Assembly (NCBI GenBank): GCA_028095005.1 | Contig: CM051462.1 | Location: 81,727,846 to 81,791,845 of the forward strand | DNA: 64,000 nt | DNA from: Rhynchospora pubera | Lineage: Eukaryota; Streptophyta; Magnoliopsida; Poales; Cyperaceae | Reading direction: 5' to 3' | Shown: positions 54,200 through 64,000 of the stretch, piece by piece | How positions within the stretch are numbered: the stretch's first letter is position 1 | How the letters are laid out: every line of letters starts with the position of its first letter | Translations under genes and position numbers: made by a program | Notes under the pieces: generated by a model | The model's input: only the letters and a program-made list of their open reading frames with translations | What the model was told of the DNA's origin: nothing | Database searches by the model: none

Positions 54200-54291
54200 T
54201 TCGGGTATGTTTGAAAGTGGTTTGGAATAAGAACAAGAACAAGCCTTGTTTTTATTCTTGTTCTTATTCCACACACTTCCAAACATCCCCG
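54200..54291. mobile_element. Small hairpin MITE, about 92 bp
   Basis: GGTATGTTTGAAAGTGGTTTGG with AATAAGAACAAGAACAAG on the left folds onto TTGTTCTTATTCC and ACTTCCAAACATCCCC on the right, leaving a loop of only a few bases. It is a miniature relative of the GTTTGGAT family. Confidence 0.75.
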
Positions 54292-54432
54292 ACTTGAAAT
54301 ATGGATTTCCATAAATAGATTGGTATAAACAATTAGCGATGCTCGATAAATACGAAGTGGGCTTAAAGAATGGAGGGAAAATATGACCAAAAGCAACAAA
54401 ACATATTTTTTCTATTACAAAAATAATTAATG

Positions 54433-54529
54433 AAGGTCGCATGTTCGAAATCTGGCTGGAGATCTTTTATAAACATTTAATTTAATTTAAAAATAAATTG
54501 GGAGGTTTGATCCTAATTTATTTTTAAAA
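54433..54529 (+). mobile_element. 5'-truncated SINE, 12-bp imperfect TSD
   Basis: Contains GTTCGAAATCTGGCTGGAG and the family tail ACATTTAATTTAATTTAAAAA with a terminal A-run. AAATAATTAATG (54421-54432) and AAATAATTAGTG (54530-54541) flank it. Same family as 13387-13486 and 54660-54810. Confidence 0.8.
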
Positions 54530-54659
54530 AAATAATTAGTGATCTGGTCAAACATCTCTAACTTAATTCTATGATAAATATTCAAATTAGTGATTAGATG
54601 ATTAAAAATTACTGAATCGGCCTTCAAAAAAAATTTTAAAATCAAGAAAATTGAGGGGT

Positions 54660-54810
54660 GAGAATCAGCTCTTGGTCTAGTGGCAAATAACAATGCACCT
54701 TGACTCCTTAAGTGAAAGGTTGCAGGTTCGAAACCCAACTGGAGGATCTTTCATAGACATTTAATTTAAAAATAAGTTGGGTGGATTAGACTTCTAATTT
54801 ATCTTAAAAA
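54660..54810 (+). mobile_element. SINE, 151 bp, 16-bp TSD, with both pol III boxes
   Basis: The head AGCTCTTGGTCTAGTGGCAA is A-box-like and GCAGGTTCGAAACCC is a good B box. The tail contains AGACATTTAATTTAAAAATA and ends TCTTAAAAAA. AAGAAAATTGAGGGGT flanks at 54644-54659 and 54811-54826 without mismatch. This is the fullest member of the family in the window. Confidence 0.93.
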
Positions 54811-54882
54811 AAGAAAATTGAGGGGTATCTATTTTATTTTGTCATATATTTATGGATTCAGTGGGACATGATATATAGTGTT

Positions 54883-54890
54883 CTATAAAT
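54883..54890 (+). promoter_or_regulatory. TATA-like box upstream of the terpene synthase
   Basis: CTATAAAT lies about 115 bp before the start codon at 55001 and is the best-placed TATA candidate. Confidence 0.45.
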
Positions 54891-55000
54891 GGGGTACCAG
54901 AGTCATGTAAGAGCACAGCGACCCAAAGTCAGACCTAGAAAGCAAAAAATATACTTGTCCAACAAAGCGGGTACGTATATATTATCAACTAATCCATTTA

Positions 55001-58000
55001 ATGGCCAGGGTTGCATTCTTTGGATCACCCTTTGTTCGTACCCAGATCAGAGGTTCTATTTTCAGAAGGACATGGCTACATGTAATGGCATGCTCCGCCG
55101 CGCCTGGACAAGCTAAGAGAAGGTCTGCGAATTACCAGCCCAACTCCTGGGATTACAATTCCCTTGAATCCTTGAAGACTCATCACCTGGTACTTGATTA
55201 AATTACAAAATTATAAGTTACTTAATGTACTATTACTTATGTGTTGATACTTGATACTGAATTCAACTGTTGTTATAAGTACTTATGTAGCATTAAGGTA
55301 ATAGGATTCTTATAGTAATTCACATATTGTGTACTTGAGTTGCATACATTATTCATGAACTATATCTTGTTAAATTAATATATAAACAGTACATAGCAAC
55401 AAAAATGTACTTAGCTTTTTAGATTCATTGGTCTTCAAGAGTTCTGATGAAGTTGCCATCATATTGGATAAAGTTGTTAAAGCGATGTTTACAAAACATA
55501 AAAATGCATTAAACAAAAAATATATAAAAAAATTCACTAAAACAAGAACTATGATAACCTAAAGATTGTTATTATTTGCAATGTAGAGTGAATCACATGA
55601 GAACTATGATAACCTAAAACAAGAAGTTAAGCAGCTCATCCAGAAAGAGACCGAGCCTGCTAATAAGCTTCGATTAGTTGATGCAATTCAAAGGCTGGGA
55701 GTTGCTTATCTTTTTGATGAAGAAATCAATGAAGTTCTTGGGTCAATCTCCAAATTGGAGAGTGCTTCCAAGGAAGATCTTCTCTCAATGTCATTACATT
55801 TTAGGTTGCTAAGACAGAATGGATTCTCAGTCTCCCAAGGTATATACTTATATATACTTGTTGAATTAACTTACCATTCTTTTCTTTTCTTCTCTAATTA
55901 ATTAAACTAGAAAGGAGAAAAAAACGTTTCAGTTTACCCTACATTTAATTAAAAAAAATGTATAGCGAAAATTAAATTAGTGTTATAATTGGCATATACT
56001 CGTACTTATAAAAGTTCTGATCATTAAGGGTGGACATTAAAATATCAGTTTTCGTAGCTTTGATTAGAATTGTACGTATATTTTGAATTTGTTAAATCAA
56101 ATGAGGAAAACCTTATCTTGAAAAAAAGAAACACAAGATTATTTTCTTCTGCCAACATACAAACATTTTTTTCTAGGAGAAAACAATAACCTTCTTTTTT
56201 TTTGTGATAATTAAGACATCTTCAATAGCTTCCTGGACAAAAATGAAACATTCAAGCCAAACTTTCAAAAAGACACAAAGGGACACCTATCACTCTATGA
56301 GGCCTCATTCTTGGCCTTTGAAGGAGAAGAGACCCCGGACAAAACAAGAATGTTTTCTTCAAAACACCTCATGGAGGCCAAACCAACTCTGAATCCCTAC
56401 CTGAAGGGAAAAATTGACCATACTCTGGAGCTGCCACTTCACTGGAGAGCTCCAAGGCTAGAGGCAAGATGGTTTATTGATCAGTATGTAAGAGATGAAA
56501 CATTTGAACCTAAACTCTTGCAATTGGCCAAGATTGATTATGACAGGGTGCAAACTGTCCATCAAGGTGAAATTGGACGAGTGTCTGGGTAATTGGTTTA
56601 TTCTTTTGATTGATATTTTCTTCCTTCCTTAATTTCATTCTTCTTGGATTCATTGTATGTTAAAGACGAGCTCCTAATTTGTAGATTGTCAACACGAGCT
56701 CCTAATTTGTAGTTTCCATATAAAAAATATTTTATGATGTTGTTATTTAATTAGGTGGTGGAGGGATGCAGCACTAGGGGAGAAACAGACCTTTGCAAGA
56801 GACCGTTTGATTGAGTGCTTCTTCTATGCAGCTGGCGTTGTGTTTGAACCCCACCGGAGTGCATGCCGGGAGATTGTTACCAAAGTATTTGCTCTGATTG
56901 TTCACTTGGATGATGTGTATGACATTTATGGAACCTTAGGGGAGCTAGTTCTCTTCACAGATGTTATGGGAAAGTGAGTACAAGAAAACTGTTGGACTTA
57001 TCAATGTACTAAAATTAAGCCAAATATGTACTAAAATTATTGTTTTAACATAATCTAGGTGGAGCCTTGATGCAATGCAAGGACTACCAGAGTATATGAG
57101 GCCGATATACGCGGCCATTTTAGACACAACAATTGAATGGTCCCAACATGTTCTTGAAGTAGGAGGATGGGATCCACTTCCTTGGCTTAAGACATCGGTA
57201 AAAATTGTTGTAACTCATCTATTGTGCGGCTTCTCTTTTATTTATTTTTTTTTTCCTTTTCCTTGTTTCATGATGGAGAAGAGGTTGCCTATCAAATTGA
57301 AGGTTTTACAAACAAAGTGGCTAGCTAGGGTTTACTGTTCATTAATTAATTCCGTTTCATTTACAATAATTGGCTAAAAAACATCTATCAGGTATTACAA
57401 TGTTTTACAAACAGAATTCAGAATCAATGATCAACAATTCAACATACGCTGTGAGCTACCAATAATCTTACTTTCACCATAGCAAGAAGAATAATATTCT
57501 CTCTCATTTCTTCATGGCAGTGGCACGATTTGTGCAAAGCCTTTTTAACAGAGGCAAAATGGCACTATAGTTCAACTATTCCATCTCTACACAAGTACAT
57601 TGAGAATGGATGGGTGTAGTCATCCGGGCCTCTCATGTTGCATCATGTATTCACTTTGTGCGGAGAGAAAGAAACCGCACAAGCTTTGGCTGAGCAAAAG
57701 AATTATGCAAGCATTGTTCAAACTTGCTCTATGATCTTTAGACTTTGCAATGACATGGCTACACACTCGGTACATACTTCTCTATTTTGGTGAAACTGTA
57801 CTCAGATAAACATATATATGAGAATCATATAAACCCTCGAGTCTCGAGCAATTTTTTCTCGATTTTACCAATGATTTCTTTGTAGGTTTTTAAGAAATAA
57901 TCCTAATAATTCATTTCAAATTACGTATTGTAGGCAGAGGTGGAGAGAGGCGACACTCCATCCTCCATAGCATGCTACATGCGAGAAAATGGTGCAAACG

Positions 58001-58270
58001 AGCACGATGCTCGCTTGGCTATGCATGCATGAGCTGACCATCAATACATGGAAAAAGATCAACATGGACACATTAGGTACTAATTCCATCCCTCGATCCT
58101 TTGCTGATGCCTCCTTGAATCTCGCACGCATTTCACACTGCATTTACCAAGGAGGCGATGGGCTCGGCGCACCGGATGAAGAGAAGAAAAAGTTGATCAA
58201 GATGCTTTTCTTGGAACCTACCAGAGTGAAAGATGAGAATGCATTTTCTGAAGGAGCCTTCGCCTATTAA
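55001..58270 (+). pseudogene. Terpene synthase (TPS-b type, monoterpene-synthase-like), disrupted
   Basis: Seven exons in the standard plant TPS arrangement: 55001-55189, 55587-55839, 56216-56588, 56755-56973 (219 nt), 57059-57197 (139 nt), 57521-57769 (249 nt) and 57934-58270. Intact, the product would be about 584 residues, a plastid-targeted enzyme cyclising a prenyl diphosphate. The N-terminus MARVAFFGSPFVRTQIRG is transit-peptide-like, followed by the TPS-b RR(x8)W motif RRSANYQPNSW. The Mg-binding DDVYD (in HLDDVYDIYGT) and the NSE motif (LCNDMATHSAEVERGD) are conserved. Two lesions break it: TAG at 57617-57619 in ENGWV*SSGP, upstream of the NSE motif, and a tandem CATG at 58024-58031 that shifts frame and brings TGA at 58030-58032. 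Without the extra four bases exon 7 has 333 nt and reads in frame to the stop at 58270. Splice sites and the active-site motifs remain intact, so the loss looks recent. Product specificity cannot be told. Confidence 0.92.
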
Positions 58271-58720
58271 GGCTTATGTTTAATTAAGCTTGTTGAATAT
58301 GTCTCTTATCTCCCTATAACTCAAGTCAAATAAGATTTTTTTTATACTCTGTATAATGGAAGTCAAATAATATAATTAAGCTCGATCTTGCCTTTTGTCT
58401 CCCTCTTTTTTGTCTCGAAATAAAACATCAGTCAAGTCTAATCAAGAGACATCATATCTGTGAGTGTGAGTGTGAGTGTGAGTGTGTGTGTGTGTGTGTG
58501 TGAATTTCAAGAGAGTGATATTAGGCTAGCCTCAGAAACACACAAAAATGCATCCAACGTTCCAGTATCTTGAAGATTTAATTAAATTAATTACAAGATG
58601 GCGGATCAACAGAGTTACTAATCAACCTCATACCCTCACAAAATTACATCAAAGGACAGCTCATCAAACATAAGAAAGTAATGATCAAACATAATGGCTT
58701 CCCTTTAAAATATAACAAGA
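58271..58720. other. Convergent intergenic spacer (terpene synthase and CP29 3' ends)
   Basis: Holds a GTGAGT / GTGT microsatellite at 58460-58502 and the presumptive 3' UTRs of the two convergent genes. Confidence 0.6.
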
Positions 58721-59998
58721 TTAAGAGGAAGAGAATGTGTCAAAGATGGTGGTGTGGAGTGGGTCGCTTAGGTGGGTGGCCCAGTTGTTGAGCGGGCCTT
58801 TTCCGGTGGCTGCAGCCTGAACAGCGAATCCTAGGAAACCAACCATGGCAAGACGAGCGTGTTTTATCTCGGCCAATTGAAGAGTGGCCTTCTTCTCAGG
58901 GTCGGATGCAAGACCCAACGGGTCGAACGGTCCACCTGGGTAGATTCTCTTTTCGGGGTCCAGCTCAGCGTTGCGCTGGAACTCAATGTAGCCAATGACC
59001 AACACCTCAATCCAGATGAGTGTGGTTATTGAGAAAGGCAGTGGCTGGCCGAGGTATGAGGAGCCGTCGACCAACTCAACCTAGTAAAGGAAAAAATCAA
59101 ATTGTGTAGTTAGTTAGTTACTGTTATTCACATATTCTTACTTCAATATATATCTAAATTAGATTGGATATTAGAAAATATTGTAAGATGGTAGGACTTA
59201 TCATCTTAAAAAACAAATTAGAAAAGAGTATGCATTATTTTTTTTTCTTCCATATACGTTCTTACACCCCAATTCTGATCTTAACAATTACTGGTCATCT
59301 TAACAAAGTATAATAAGGATCTTTGAATGCATCTGTCCTGATTAAATTTCAAATTTTATGACAATCTATTTTCTATTGTGTAGATTCCAAATGAAAAGTC
59401 AGGGACTAAACTATGTTTTAGGGCATATGATACTTCCTAAGACTTAATGAATCACTAAAGTAAAGTTTCGCACATGATTACCATATAAAACAAATTACAA
59501 TGAAGAAAACAAGCATACCTTGCCGGCGTCTTGCCATGTGACACCGGTAAGCCACTCGACTGTCAAAGCACCAAGTGTTGCCAACATGGCCCACCTGCCG
59601 TGGATTAGCTCACATTCTCTGAACCTCTGGAGACCGAACACCTCAGTGTAAGGCTGGAATGGGGTTGACTTCACCTCAGAGCCCTCGAAACGGGTGCCGA
59701 TGAGCTCTCCAGCTTCATTCTTTGCCAGATTCTGATCCAACGAGTCGAGATCAAATTGCAGGTACTCAGCTGGCTTGCCGAGACCGAATGGGTCGAACCC
59801 ATAGTCACCGACCAAAGACCCATCTAGCCAGTCAGGTGCAACTGCACCAGGGTACCACAATGGCCGGTCAGTAGTGGGTGCTTTAGCTTTCTTCGGGGTA
59901 GCCTTTTTAGCGCCGAAACCGAACCGAGCCTGAACCCGTCCAATTCGGCCTGACCGGGTGGCGATGAATGTACTAGCTCCAGCAGCAAGCGAAGCCAT
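58721..59998 (-). CDS. Lhcb4: Chlorophyll a/b-binding protein CP29 (Lhcb4)
   Basis: Minor antenna protein of photosystem II in the thylakoid membrane, linking LHCII trimers to the core. Two exons, 59519-59998 and 58721-59080, give 279 residues; the GT-AG junction falls between DAGK and VELVDG. The N-terminus MASLAAGASTFIATRSGR is a plastid transit peptide. CP29 features include FGFGAKKATPKK with TTDRPLWYPGA, DYGFDPFGLGKPAEYLQFD, helix 1 with ELIHGRWAML and helix 3 with EIKHARLAM (chlorophyll-ligand Glu/His/Arg). The long C-terminus GKGPLNNWATHLSDPLHTT is typical of the standard Lhcb4.1/4.2 type. The family segment YPGGKFFDPLGL reads YPGGPFDPLGL here, one residue shorter. No defect is seen. 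Confidence 0.97.
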
Positions 59999-60072
59999 GA
60001 TATATTTTTTTTTATTTTACTGGGTACTGATTTGAAAATTAGTGTCTTTTGGAGATGAAATAGAGGTTATAA

Positions 60073-60080
60073 CTTATAGA
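60073..60080 (-). promoter_or_regulatory. TATA-like box of the CP29 gene
   Basis: Minus-strand TCTATAAG is 75-82 bp upstream of the ATG, with a second AT-rich TTATAAC just after it. Position fits a short antenna-gene leader. Confidence 0.55.
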
Positions 60081-60168
60081 TGTTTGGTAGGGTGTTTTAT
60101 CTATGAGGTGGGACATTGGACGGTGGATGCAGGCTTTGATATCTATCTGACGGTATGATTTTGAAGGC

Positions 60169-60184
60169 CTTATCCTGCCTTATC
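60169..60184 (-). promoter_or_regulatory. Two I-box motifs (GATAAG) 10 bp apart
   Basis: Minus strand GATAAGGCAGGATAAG contains two GATAAG cores exactly 10 bp apart, about 170-190 bp upstream of the CP29 ATG and 90-110 bp upstream of the TATA candidate. I-boxes with helical-turn spacing are known from light-regulated photosynthesis gene promoters. A CCAAT core lies farther upstream (60242-60246, minus). Confidence 0.6.
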
Positions 60185-60703
60185 TTGAGAGGCTCGGATT
60201 AAGATTTCTATTGGGGCAGGGTTGCCAGTTGGTGGATTATTATTGGTCAATGAGCATAAATGAATATGTGGTCGTCATTTGTTTGGGGTACTCTGTTGTC
60301 TCCTTGAGAGTATCTGTGCTAAATAATCTGTGTAACTAAAAAAAGATCTATGTAAAATAATCTGATAGATTTATGGATTCAACCCCGTACTATGTGCAAT
60401 TTATCTTGCTAGCAACAGGTACCAGTAGTCACATTTCTATATGAAAAAAATTCTGGCCTGTATTCTGACAAACTTTCTGTTGGTACCCCTAAACTTGCAT
60501 ATCAGAACAGCAAGGACAATCCTCCGAAGAGATTATTAATCTATTGCTAATTACATTGACTGGTACCAGACTGGAATAGACTCTAATACCAATCTGTTAA
60601 GTCTCACCTGGAAAATGGAAATATATGAGCATGACTGAATAGAGAGTGGCGCTAGAACTATCAGAGTAAACTGTGCGAAACAAGAAAGCAACACTACAGA
60701 TTT
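60185..60703. other. CP29 upstream region and intergenic DNA
   Basis: Holds the CCAAT core at 60242-60246. At about 60575-60593 the plus strand has CTCTAATACCAATC, close to the complement of an initiator-tRNA primer-binding site, so a remnant of another LTR element may adjoin here. No gene seen. Confidence 0.45.
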
Positions 60704-61926
60704 TTTTATGAGCTTTGGTTGGGAATAGAATACAGAGAAGGGATAAGAGAGATAGAGATAAAGTGAAAGACTATTTGTTATTGATTTCTGCTTAAGAATT
60801 CTCATACAATACTAATACTCATTATACAGAGTATTTTCTAATATGGTAACAATTAGAAATATAACAACTATTGTAAACTAAGGAAAGATACATAATATCA
60901 AATAATATCTAATAATTCTAATTTCATGGAAAGTAGAATCTAAATTATAATCTATGATATTATTTCCTTAAAGGACCGGTAACATTTCCCCCGTCCATGA
61001 GAATCAGCTTGTCCTCAAGCTGAAAATGGATAATGGATTATCCAGACGCTTCATTGGCATCATTGTCCACAATCTCTTGCCATAATAGTCGCTTGCGCTT
61101 ATGGCCCCTTGTGTATAGTTCATCACAATTGAAGCACAAACCCTTTTGACATCTCTCAGGCACTTCAAATGAGATGGGACGACATAAAGAACGTTGACAT
61201 GGTAGCGCCATTAGTTCAGGAGGTTCAAGAAAAATACTTGTGGCAGGGGTCATGCAGTAGCAACACTCCAAAGCATGAGCTAAGCTTATGGCATGTTGCA
61301 GGTCAAAATGCTTATGTAACTCGACATCAGTTCGAAGAGGGTTTGAGAGGCCATCGGTGAAAACGTGCATTTGTTGAGTTGGAGTAACCAAATCAACAGT
61401 GAAAATATGCATCTGTGTAGTTTGAGTAACCAAATCAGCGGTGGCGCGAGATTGTGGACGGTGGTTCTCATCTGTTTTGGAAGGATGCTCTAATGCGAGC
61501 AAACGATCTTCAAACAGAGTTAGGCGACGCATGATCTCGTTCTGACCATGGAGAAGCTGTTGGAAGGCAACAAAGACATCGAAGGGTGGAATCTTATCAA
61601 TGGACATCTTGACTGTTTGGATCTTTTTGGTCTCTGATACCAAATTGTTATGAGCTTTGATTGGGAATAGAATACAGAGAAGGGATAAGAAAGATAGAGA
61701 TAAAGTGAAAGACTATTTGTTATTGATTTCTGCTTAAGAATTCTCATACAATACTAATACTCATTATATAGAGTATTTTCTAATATGGTAACAATTAGAA
61801 ATATAACAACTATTGTAAACTAAGGAAAGATACATAATATCAAATAATATCTAATAATTCTAATTTCATGGAAAGTAGAATCTAAATTATAATCTATGAT
61901 ATTATTTCCTTAAAGGACCGGTAACA
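60704..61926 (-). mobile_element. Non-autonomous LTR retrotransposon, 1223 bp
   Basis: Two 281-bp direct repeats, 60704-60984 and 61646-61926, differ at only about four positions. In minus orientation the LTR starts TGTTACCGG and ends CTCATAACA in the right copy. Just inside the right copy is TGGTATCAGAGACC (minus), a primer-binding site for initiator Met-tRNA; just inside the left copy is the purine tract ACGGGGGAAA. The 661-bp interior encodes only a gag-like frame. No 5-bp target duplication was recognised, and the left copy's outermost bases are altered (TTTT for TGTT on the plus strand). Confidence 0.93.
61038..61643 (-). CDS. gag-like protein of the LTR retrotransposon, 201 residues
   Basis: Starts MVSETKKIQTVKMSIDKIPP and has a helical middle (FVAFQQLLHGQNEIMRRL). 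The C-terminus carries CQKGLCFNCDELYTRGHKRK, the knuckle region common at the end of the gag/retrotransposon nucleocapsid of plant Ty3/gypsy elements (CFNCDEKYTRGHKC in intact ones); the final cysteine is replaced by arginine. An internal duplication repeats DLVTQTTQMHIFT as DLVTPTQQMHVFT. No protease or reverse transcriptase follows, so it depends on another element or is inert. Confidence 0.8.
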   Translation of the reverse strand: MVSETKKIQTVKMSIDKIPPFDVFVAFQQLLHGQNEIMRRLTLFEDRLLALEHPSKTDENHRPQSRATADLVTQTTQMHIFTVDLVTPTQQMHVFTDGLSNPLRTDVELHKHFDLQHAISLAHALECCYCMTPATSIFLEPPELMALPCQRSLCRPISFEVPERCQKGLCFNCDELYTRGHKRKRLLWQEIVDNDANEASG

Positions 61927-62186
61927 CACTCAAAGTTGCAGTATTGTTAAGTTGGAGAACATGGATCCATGTGCCACTTTTTCTCAATTAATGGAATGAA
62001 ATAATGAGCTAACGAGAAAAAACTAACAAATGACAGTTCTAGCTGAACAAAACATGTGATAAATTTTTGCATTTGTTACTCTCCGGATTAGTACATACAA
62101 ATTGACAGTAATCATTGCTCTCTATTATGAAAAGGTAGTGAAATTTTACAGGAAAAAGGGAAAACAAAACAAGCCGAATAATATTT
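61927..62186. other. Spacer between the retrotransposon and the THF1 3' end
   Basis: Contains the presumed THF1 3' UTR. Nothing else is supported. Confidence 0.5.
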
Positions 62187-63904
62187 CTATAGCATTGTCA
62201 AATGGATATCTCCAGTGCATTTCGTTATGGTTTCATTTGCCTTCTGGGACTGGGATTCTACCCTTTCTTCCCTCTTTTTCTTCTCTCTGCCATCATAATA
62301 AGAAAAACAATATACAGTTAAGATAATACATTAATAAATAAGTAAAATAGTAAGATATATAAAATTGACATATAATTGGGGTAAGTATTCTTCCAGAGTT
62401 ATTTAAAGATGCTAACACAAAGTTCTTATACTGAAATATTTGCATTCTATAATTCTAAAAAGATTTAAAGAAGTAAAGAATAATTTGCATCCTGGTCCTG
62501 GCCTACAAATCTAATTGTGACAAAAAGCAGCCAATAACTATAAAATGGCCCAAGTTGTCCTAAAAAATCTTTCATCAAGTCAAATAGTCTCAAAAGAAAC
62601 TTTCTGAAAAATTCTAATCTAACTAAATTCAAAAACAGCTTTTCATAGGTACAAAATATAGGGCTTGTTAGACTGAGGAACAATAGCATATTTTATTTCA
62701 GGCAAAGGAACTACCAGGGTGTAATTTGCAATTAACATTAACAAAATGTAAACCGGTGAGCATGGTTTTATATACAAATTTATAACAACTGAGCTTTATT
62801 TGATAACAACCCTTATAAAAAGAGCAGATAAACAAATGCACAAAAGAAAAATACCGGTCAACATATTCCTTCAGAAGTTCCTTAGCTTGTACCAATTTGG
62901 TAAGGAGATTACGGTACACATCCAGATCCCTATCCACACTTCTCTTATTTATATTCAATGCTGTGCAAAGCTGCAGGAAAGTAAAAAAATCGAGGATAAG
63001 ACAAGGCTATAAAGCAATAAAATCACCTTTTAAAAGTGTAAGCATTTAGACAACAATTGCTTGAAATTTATCAGACATTGTTACTGCTCAAATCATTAAA
63101 ACAAAACCATCATAAAACTCTGATCTTAAATGACATGGTAGCCGATAGGTATACTGAAAAAAACAGACTTATATATGACTTTTTCTCTTCCGGGGAAAGA
63201 AAAGGACAACTGCATTACCTTATTTTCATAAGGCATCCATAAATTTAACATTTTATATTTCACTTATTTTTTGACATTTAAACAAATCACTCAAGTTTCA
63301 TTATTTTTGTACAAACCATTGTCCATTCCATTTTTTTTCCCTCATCCAGCCTTAGCAGTTAGCTGTGAGTAAAGTGACAAATGTAGACAGATCAAGGAAT
63401 TTTTGTCGATAAAGAATCATATTTACTGGTCCCAAAGACACTAAATCCTCATTTTAGGTAAGGCACTCATAAAGGATCATATTTAATGGAAAAACACTCA
63501 TAAAGGATGTACTTAGCATTGTTAGCAATAAAAAGTGAATAGCATATGAATAAACCAGTAGTATGTAGAAAACATTTTGGCACCAGAATCACTACTATTA
63601 TTGAAATTACCAGTAAGAATGACATTTGGCTGCCCTTCTCTAGGTATATATATGAAATTATATTACAAAAATAAGAGGAAAGAGTACCTTTTCTAGAACA
63701 GATGGTTCAGGTGCATTAGCAAGTTCAAGAAGCCGAAACAAGCCAACTGCGAAAAACCGGCTGTAGCTAAAGTTGCCTTTACCTCCTGCCCTTTCAGATA
63801 TATCTTTGAGCAACCCCTCTACTTCTCCCTCTTTTGTTGAGAACTCCACCAATGAACTTCCATTCTGAGTTCGAGCCCACTCCTCCAACTTTTTTGCATT
63901 GGCT
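62187..63904 (-). CDS. THF1: THYLAKOID FORMATION 1 (Psb29), C-terminal part
   Basis: Plastid protein needed for thylakoid biogenesis and normal photosystem II turnover. Three 3' exons are in the window: 63688-63904, 62855-62970 and 62187-62286; the N-terminal exons and promoter lie beyond the right edge. The visible 142 codons read WARTQNGSSLVEF, GNFSYSRFFAVGLFRLLE, ALNINKRSVDRDLDVYRNLL and KELLKEYVDREKKKREER, all close to THF1. The coiled, charged C-terminus ends TKCTGDIHLTML before TAG. Junctions are GT-AG and keep frame across all three exons. The CP29 gene lies upstream in coordinate order with the same orientation, separated by the LTR element. Confidence 0.95.
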
Positions 63905-64000
63905 CTATTATGAAAAAGTACAAAGTAATCAAAATTCAAAACTTTTAACAAAACAATCCGAAAACTCATTTGTATGTTGTTGCGGAAACTTTCTTTTGGC

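Noticed and set aside
54883..58270. Biosynthetic gene cluster around the terpene synthase
   Set aside because: Neighbours are a photosynthetic antenna gene, transposons and THF1; no P450, transferase or other pathway gene is adjacent.
61169..61360. 63-codon plus-strand frame
   Set aside because: It is the antisense shadow of the retrotransposon gag-like frame.

Overview
The window is nuclear DNA of a flowering plant. Genes have many introns with GT-AG borders. The recognisable proteins are plant ones: an R2R3-MYB regulator, the photosystem II antenna protein CP29, THYLAKOID FORMATION 1, a TPS-b type terpene synthase, a plant O-fucosyltransferase-like protein and a PAP phosphatase. The intergenic DNA is AT-rich and packed with small transposons. 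I cannot place the species from this window.

Layout. 1-5.2 kb: an O-fucosyltransferase-like gene (minus) whose last visible exon lacks a normal donor site and whose C-terminal exons are not seen; part of one exon and the first exon each have a decayed extra copy. 5.4-22 kb: no clear gene; MULE-type, Tourist-type and hAT-type MITEs, a SINE remnant and three decayed copies of one noncoding unit. 22-28.2 kb: a possible non-autonomous Helitron, of which only the 3' end is well supported. 30.6-31.7 kb: a complete MYB gene of the MYB41/74/102 type (minus). 33.5-38.2 kb: a 4.6 kb CACTA element with a 3-bp target duplication, inserted inside an older MITE. 38.4-39.6 kb: a 1.2 kb MULE-type foldback element with a 9-bp target duplication and a minisatellite core. 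44.8-48.9 kb: a complete nine-exon PAP-specific phosphatase gene (minus) with a LINE fragment in intron 3. 50.8-54.8 kb: SINEs and MITEs, several with clear target duplications. 55.0-58.3 kb: a seven-exon terpene synthase (plus) broken by one stop codon and one 4-bp duplication. 58.7-60.2 kb: a complete CP29 (Lhcb4) gene (minus) with a light-type promoter. 60.7-61.9 kb: a young 1.2 kb non-autonomous LTR retrotransposon. 62.2-64 kb: the 3' part of THF1 (minus), running off the right edge.

CP29 and THF1 both act in the plastid and lie side by side in the same orientation, but nothing in the sequence shows joint regulation. The other genes look functionally unrelated. I found no gene cluster or new multi-gene system. 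The most informative content is the set of transposon insertions whose exact ends, target duplications and nesting order can be read directly, and the two decaying genes. Exon borders were placed by hand from reading frame, splice dinucleotides and remembered family conservation; no search was run.
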